Origin: Paraburkholderia fungorum
Lineage (GTDB): Bacteria > Pseudomonadota > Gammaproteobacteria > Burkholderiales > Burkholderiaceae
Length of the DNA stretch: 64,000 nt
Assembly: GCF_902833645.1 (NCBI RefSeq)
Contig: NZ_CADFGE010000005.1
Coordinates: forward strand, 62,001-126,000
Direction of reading: 5' to 3'
Shown: positions 59,935 through 64,000 of the stretch, one piece after another
Layout of the letters: each line of letters begins with the position of its first letter
Position numbering within the stretch: position 1 is the first letter of the stretch
Notes under the pieces: generated by a model
Database searches by the model: none
What the model saw: only the letters and a program-made list of their open reading frames with translations
Told to the model about the DNA's origin: nothing
Made by a program: the position numbers and the translations under genes

Positions 59935-60948
59935 TTACAGGCTTTCAAGGAACTGCATCAGGCGATCGGGCGGTCGATATCGCGGGATCTTGCTGTGAGG
60001 TGGCTGCAAAGTATTGAGCGCGCGCTCCTTCATCGCCAGGTCGGCCTCGACGTACATGTGAGTCGTGGCTGGGCTTTCGTGTCCGAGCCACAGCGCAATG
60101 ACGCTGAGGTCAACGCCTGATTGCAGCAGATGCGTCCCGGTCGAATGCCGGATGACATGCGGAGAAACGGGATGGCTTGATAGTTGGGGACATTGCCCGG
60201 TGGCCGTCCGCACGGCGAGCTTGAGCCGATCCGTTACGTTCGAGCGCGTCATCGGATTGCCCGAGCGATTGGGGAACAGCATCTGGTCGGGTGACGCCCC
60301 GATGCGTGGCAACCAGCTTCTGATTAGGCTCGCTGTCGAGCGCCACAGAGGTACGGTGCGCCGCTTCCGACCTTTGCCGTGGATATGGGCACAGGGCGCT
60401 TTATCCAGGACGACGTCGCCCACCCGCAGACCGATCAGTTCGGAAACGCGTGCGCCAGTGTTGTAAAGAGTTGCAAACAGTACCCGGTTCCGCTGCCCGC
60501 ACCAGGTGTTGAGGTCAGGCGCGGCGAGTAGCGCCTCGATCTCATCACGCGACAGGTGGCCGACGAGCGGTCTGTCGAAGCGTTTCATCGGAATGGCCAG
60601 AGTGCTTTGGATAACAGCCAGTGCAGAAATGTCCTTAAGTGCCGCGTACTTCAGGAATGAACGGAGGGCAACGAGCCGCGCGTTCCGGGTACGCGCGCAA
60701 TTATGTCGGTCGTCTTCCAGATGACGAAGGAAAGCCAACACTAACTTCACGTCGATGTCCGTCAACGCCAGGTCGGTGGGCGACTTGTGGAGATGCGCCT
60801 GAGCGAACTGGAGGAACAATCGAAATGTATCCCGGTAGCTGGCTATCGTCTGCGGACTGACTGCCCGCTGTTGCATCAACCGCTCAACGAAGAATTCCTG
60901 TAGCAGCGCCGCGAAGTTCGACGCCGAAGAATGCCTGGGCCTAGACAT
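59935..60948 (-). CDS. ritC: RitC tyrosine recombinase (inner RIT), intact
   Basis: Third recombinase of the inner trio, 337 residues from ATG 60948, overlapping the ritB stop by 8 bp after GGAGGAG. Arg is in NTGARVSELIG, the Lys region is HIHGKGRKRRTVPL, HxxR is PHVIRHSTGT, and the C-terminal LWLGHESPATTHMYVEA holds the last His and Tyr. A longer frame is open to 60990. It seems intact and is closely related to outer RitC. Confidence 0.92.
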   Translation of the reverse strand: MSRPRHSSASNFAALLQEFFVERLMQQRAVSPQTIASYRDTFRLFLQFAQAHLHKSPTDLALTDIDVKLVLAFLRHLEDDRHNCARTRNARLVALRSFLKYAALKDISALAVIQSTLAIPMKRFDRPLVGHLSRDEIEALLAAPDLNTWCGQRNRVLFATLYNTGARVSELIGLRVGDVVLDKAPCAHIHGKGRKRRTVPLWRSTASLIRSWLPRIGASPDQMLFPNRSGNPMTRSNVTDRLKLAVRTATGQCPQLSSHPVSPHVIRHSTGTHLLQSGVDLSVIALWLGHESPATTHMYVEADLAMKERALNTLQPPHSKIPRYRPPDRLMQFLESL

Positions 60949-61888
60949 GGCAAGCTCCTCCTGCAAAGTGCTCAAAGCGCTGGGCCGCAATCGCCATTAG
61001 TTCGGGGATGCCGGTCAGATAGCAGTAGGTGTCGGTCACCTTGGCATGCCCGACGTAAGTCGACAGCATGACCATCGCGTTGTCGACGTCCACCCCTTGC
61101 TGGTACCAGAGCAACACCCGTCGACAGATAAACGAGTGTCTCAGATCGTGGATGCGTGGAGCCGGATGATCACCACGGGCGACCCATCCCAACTGTGAAC
61201 GCAATGACCCGAAGACATCCTCGACCGTACTGATCTTCATGCTGCTTCCGTGCACGATGAAGAAGTGATCGCTTAGCGTGACGGGCCAATCGTGATCCCG
61301 TAGCTTTACGTAGCGACTGAGTGCTCGCACGACGGTTGGATGAAGTGGAACGACGCGTGACTTACTATACTTCGCATGCCGAATCATAATCAGGCCGTGA
61401 CCCAGGTCGGCGTCTGTGCGTCTCAGATTAAGCGCCTCAGAAATCCGCAGTCCGGTGGACGCGATCAGCCCGAACAGGGTTGAGTAGGTGACGGGCCGCA
61501 GTTTCTCCTTCGAGGGCAAGGTTGCAGCTGCGACCAGCAGGTCCCGGATCTCCTCATCGGTATAGATGTGCGGTGCCAGACGGCGATGAGAGCGGCCGAA
61601 CAGGTCAAGCGCAGGAACCTCCGTGGCAGGGTCATATTGCTGGAGATATCTTGCGAACGGGCGAACGATCTCAATCCGGCGTGCCCAGGTGATGGGCGCC
61701 TGAAGTGGTCCGGAGCGAGCCCAGGACACGGCGAGATCTGTGGTCAGCGGACTTTGATGGCCGGCCCGGTCGGCGAAGCGGGCAAAGTCAAGGAGCCGGC
61801 GTCCCGTGCTCCTCAGGTCAAAGCCGAGGCGACGTCTTGACGCAAGGTAGTCCTCGGCGAGCGATACCATCCTGACGGGGCGTTTCAT
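60941..61888 (-). CDS. ritB: RitB tyrosine recombinase (inner RIT), intact
   Basis: Second recombinase of the inner trio, 315 residues from ATG 61888 (ATGA overlap with ritA). Catalytic Arg is in STGLRISEALN, the Lys in AKYSKSRVVP, HxxR in HDLRHSF, and GHAKVTDTYCYL holds the distal His and Tyr. Compared with outer RitB, its Tyr region (DTYCYL) is in frame. The plain open frame continues upstream to 62461 but that part belongs to frameshifted ritA. Confidence 0.9.
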   Translation of the reverse strand: MKRPVRMVSLAEDYLASRRRLGFDLRSTGRRLLDFARFADRAGHQSPLTTDLAVSWARSGPLQAPITWARRIEIVRPFARYLQQYDPATEVPALDLFGRSHRRLAPHIYTDEEIRDLLVAAATLPSKEKLRPVTYSTLFGLIASTGLRISEALNLRRTDADLGHGLIMIRHAKYSKSRVVPLHPTVVRALSRYVKLRDHDWPVTLSDHFFIVHGSSMKISTVEDVFGSLRSQLGWVARGDHPAPRIHDLRHSFICRRVLLWYQQGVDVDNAMVMLSTYVGHAKVTDTYCYLTGIPELMAIAAQRFEHFAGGACHV

Positions 61889-63145
61889 GATGCGCTCCCC
61901 GGCCAGGGCAGCGCGACCCGGGCAAGGCTCTTGATGTTGATCGTGGTGTAAATCGCCGTCGTATCCAGACACCGGTGTCGAAGGATATCGGCGATCTCCT
62001 TCATGGGGACTCCAGCCTGGATCAGCCGGCTCCCTACGCTGTGTCGCAGAACATGAGTTCCACGCAGGCGTGCATCGCTGCCGCATCGCGCATGAGCGGC
62101 GCGGACGGTGTTGCGAACGACGCTCGAACCGATTGGTTCGGTAAGTGGAGCGACATGCCGCAGAAAATACCGCCCGGCTATCGGAGGCCGGACGGCCGCT
62201 AGTCAGGTATTGGGCAATGGCGCGTCCGGTCCGGGTCGGCAATGGAAGCACGTCTGTTCGCCGCGCCTTGCCTGCTGATAACCGCAAGGTCCCGTCGTGC
62301 CAGTTCAGATCGTCCAACTTGAGCGAGGCCACTTCGCCGGCGCGCAGTCCCAGGTCGACCATACACCGGGCCATCGCATAGTCTCTGCGGCCGATCGCGG
62401 ATTGGCGATCGAATGCGTTGAGAAAGCGCTCCAGTTCCGCCTCAGATAGCGTGTCTGGCAACGATGCGAACCGCCACTGGGCGATTTACGGGATCGCGGC
62501 AATAAGGCACAGGACGTGATCTCCGTGCATGCCCCGGAAACGCAAATAGCTGCGTAGCGCGATCCCGAGGACTTTGCCTGTGCTCGGCTTGCATCCCGCG
62601 AGGTGACGGACTACGAATCCGTAGACATGTTCCGGCTTGACCTGTGCCATATCGATTCTCGACACACCGAATCGCTCCGACAGGAATATCCGTACTATAC
62701 GCGTGCGCAATGTTCTCGTAGACGGGGCCAGCCCGCAAGTCCGGTCAAGGTGTGCATCAAATTCCTTGAGTTCCTCCTGTATCAAAAGGGGCGTGAAATC
62801 GGGCCGAGGTGGTATGTCGGCTCTCTGGCGAAGCACGACAAGCAGACGATTCAAGGCTGGCCCAACATGGTTCCTGCTTCGTGGTGTGCGCAAAGGGCAG
62901 TCACACCGCGGTAAGTGTTCATCCAGAAAACGGCGTACCAGTGCTTCATCAATCTGACTGAGTTTGACGCGTCGCTTGCGCAGCCAATGCGCAAAGTGCG
63001 CGACGCTGCACAGATACTTACGGACGCTCCACGCCGAATATCCGCGCCCGATCAAATAGTTCGAATAGGCCCGGTAGCTGGATTTGAACACGCCGTCTGT
63101 CAGCCATGCCCGGGTCTGCTGCGGTATCGCGAAATCGTTGTCCAT
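61885..63145 (-). pseudogene. ritA: RitA tyrosine recombinase (inner RIT), nonsense plus frameshift
   Basis: Starts at ATG 63145 (GAGGAGAG upstream) with the SAM-like N-terminal domain (TRAWLTDGVFKSSYRAYSNY). A TAA at about 62486-62488 replaces a codon in LIAAIP*IAQWRFASLP. The frame then continues with LGLRAGEVASLKLDDLNW. Near 62170 one extra T in a T-run shifts the frame; the true continuation is LRHVAPLTEP, then GTHVLRHSVGSRLIQAG and HRCLDTTAIYTTIN, and a stop at 61885 overlapping ritB. Both lesions make it inactive. Confidence 0.88.
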
Positions 63146-63234
63146 GATGATGACTCTCCTCAAAAGGCCGTACTGCCTTCTGAGCAAAGCACTTTTATTA
63201 TGCGCAGTCCACTACTGACGGCCGCCGTGGAAAA

Positions 63235-63302
63235 CCCATCGCAGAAGGGCAAACGAGTCTCCGTGGCGCGGAACTGCGCATATTCCCGAGATCGGCATAG
63301 TT
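63235..63302 (-). repeat. Right terminal inverted repeat, inner RIT
   Basis: 68 bp, reverse complement of 59830-59897 with about four mismatches. Its outer end CGGCATA is followed by 7 bp and the palindrome at 63307. Confidence 0.9.
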
Positions 63303-63306
63303 GCGC

Positions 63307-63326
63307 TCATGCAAATATTTGCATGA
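63307..63326. repeat. 20-bp palindrome at the right end of the inner RIT
   Basis: TCATGC-AAATATTT-GCATGA, a perfect palindrome starting 7 bp beyond the CGGCATA core of the inner right repeat. The outer RIT has the same layout with a different centre. Confidence 0.85.
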
Positions 63327-63762
63327 ACGGAAGATGCGATGCACTCCGCTTCGACCGGACGTCGTCGCGGTGATGAAAGCATGGCTACGCTATCAACCTG
63401 GCGAATCCGACGATCCGGTCTTCCCCAGTTCGCGCGGTGGCCGTCTTAGCGCCGACGCACTTCAGCGGCTTGTGTCGCGCAACGTCGCAATCGCGTGCCG
63501 CTCGTGCCCCTCGCTGAAGGAGAAATCAGTAACTCCCCACACGCTTCGACACGGGGCCGCGATGAGCCTGTTGCATCACGGCGTAGACCTGTCCGTGATC
63601 GCGCTCTGGCTCGGTCACGAGTCCTCCGAGACGACTCAGATTTACTTGCACGCCGACATGCAACTCAAGGAACGCGCGCTCGCGCACGCCACGGCGAGCG
63701 GTGTCGCGCCGAGACGCTACAAACCTCCAGATCCGTTGCTTGCCTTCCTGGAGGCTCTCTGA
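63327..63762 (+). pseudogene. ritC: RitC (outer RIT), 3' part
   Basis: Continues the outer ritC after the inner element: ACGGAAG (target block), then MRCTPLRPDVVAVMKAWLRY, PHTLRHGAAMSLLHHG with HxxR, and ALWLGHESSETTQIYLHADM with the Tyr, ending LAFLEAL at 63762. Without the 5' part it lacks the catalytic Arg. Confidence 0.88.
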
Positions 63763-63823
63763 TAATGCCGACAATCCGAGCGGCCGGGAACAGAGATCCA
63801 CCCAACCGTTGTGTGGATGGATT

Positions 63824-63860
63824 CATGACGCGGCATAATCGGGGAGTCGGCATAACTGGG
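63824..63860 (-). repeat. Right terminal inverted repeat, outer RIT
   Basis: Reverse complement of 56957-56993 at 36 of 37 positions. It ends CGGCATAACTGGG, the last bases being part of the 7-bp block next to the palindrome. Confidence 0.9.
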
Positions 63861-63861
63861 T

Positions 63862-63881
63862 TCATGCCGCTAGCGGCATGA
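63862..63881. repeat. 20-bp palindrome at the right end of the outer RIT
   Basis: TCATGC-CGCTAGCG-GCATGA, 7 bp beyond the CGGCATA core. It lies inside a larger perfect 36-bp palindrome (63854-63889), because the flanking 7-bp blocks ACTGGGT and ACCCAGT are also complementary. Confidence 0.9.
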
Positions 63882-64000
63882 ACCCAGTTGTTGTCTATCG
63901 GCACGTGTCCGTCGTCGAGATAGCGCGTGAGCGCTTCCCAACGTTTGAGGCTGTAGTCGAGCGCTTTCGCAATCGCTGAACCTTCCGAAACCAGCTTACG
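63882..64000 (-). mobile_element. IS66 TnpC transposase, proximal part (runs off the edge)
   Basis: On the minus strand: KLVSEGSAIAKALDYSLKRW, EALTRYLDDGHVPIDNNW, the typical C-terminal DDE region of IS66 TnpC with VPIDNN. It is interrupted by the outer RIT element; the next residues (V-E-N-Q-I-R-P) are found at 56922-56962. Confidence 0.88.

Larger units (their letters stand above)
59833..63326 (-). mobile_element. Inner RIT element, inverted, inserted in outer ritC
   Basis: Element of about 3.5 kb with its own ritA, ritB and ritC on the minus strand, bounded by 68-bp inverted repeats (about 64 of 68 match). Its right side ends in a 20-bp palindrome (63307-63326). Left and right 7-bp blocks (CAGAAAC at 59826, ACGGAAG at 63327) flank it. 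Using the right block, outer ritC reads G-K-G-R-K-M-R-C without gap. The two RIT elements are different lineages, as their proteins and repeats differ. Confidence 0.9.
56963..63881 (+). mobile_element. Outer RIT (recombinase-in-trio) element, carries a nested inner RIT
   Basis: Element of about 6.9 kb (about 3.4 kb without the inner insertion) bounded by 37-bp inverted repeats (36 of 37 match) and carrying three overlapping tyrosine-recombinase genes, ritA, ritB and ritC, on the plus strand. Its right side ends in a 20-bp palindrome. Insertion is in the IS66 tnpC codon pair for N-W. The boundaries are fixed because joining the minus-strand flanks with one 7-bp block (ACTGGGT) restores the tnpC frame N-N-W-V-E-N-Q. 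ritB is frameshifted and ritC is split by the inner RIT. Confidence 0.9.

Overview
The window looks like accessory DNA of a Burkholderiaceae bacterium (Paraburkholderia, Caballeronia, Burkholderia or Cupriavidus type). The grounds are high-GC codon use, Burkholderia-type porins with an AQSS mature start, several Tar-like chemoreceptors, a DUF3579 protein, QseB/PmrA-type and TctD-type regulators, and many insertion-sequence and integrase remnants. No rRNA, tRNA, replication or CRISPR locus was seen. All calls come from reading the sequence; no database search was run.

Region 1 (1-17.1 kb) is an envelope and metal-stress neighbourhood. It holds the start of a TolC/CzcC-type efflux lipoprotein gene, a divergent QseB/PmrA-like two-component system, a DedA-PAP2-LssY fusion whose PAP2 active-site His is replaced by Phe, and a PII-like protein without the uridylylated Tyr of GlnB. 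It continues with several very small membrane proteins, PstS, a GGDEF cyclase, a DegP-like lipoprotein with Gln in place of the catalytic His, a Pal-like lipoprotein and an orphan Rieske protein. Three direct hexamer repeats of PmrA/QseB-box type (533, 6271, 12119) suggest shared control by the regulator at 576.

Region 2 (17.2-28.1 kb) carries a NitT/TauT-type ABC transporter, an orphan TctD-like regulator, a porin, a chemoreceptor translationally coupled to DUF3579, and a DUF3047 protein. Decayed copies of the chemoreceptor tail and of DUF3579 lie at 17.3-17.7 kb beside a paralogue of the 26.2 kb gene, which indicates an old duplication.

Region 3 (28.2-42.7 kb) is bracketed by two broken tyrosine recombinases. 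It contains a SpoIIAA-like protein, a methyltransferase, three neighbouring genes that each carry a clear reading-frame lesion, a 1345-residue CheB-CheR-PAS-histidine kinase-receiver hybrid, and an IS1182-type transposase fragment.

Region 4 (42.9-53.1 kb) is a catabolic cluster under a divergent LysR regulator: LigI, a DctA-type carrier, a porin, LigJ, LigK, a ModA-like binding protein without signal peptide, and a chemoreceptor. LigI, LigJ and LigK together would convert 2-pyrone-4,6-dicarboxylate to pyruvate and oxaloacetate, so the cluster looks like detection, uptake and use of a pyrone or oxalomesaconate-type dicarboxylate. No ring-cleavage dioxygenase is present.

Region 5 (53-64 kb) starts with decayed DNA and ends with the most striking structure: a RIT (recombinase-in-trio) element inserted in an IS66 transposase gene, itself interrupted by a second, inverted RIT element inside ritC. 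The boundaries can be set to the base, because counting a 7-bp target block once restores both interrupted reading frames. Each element carries, on its right side, a 20-bp palindrome of form TCATGC-N8-GCATGA, 7 bp from the inverted-repeat core, with different N8 in the two elements. Each trio is individually broken, but between them the two elements keep one intact ritA, ritB and ritC.
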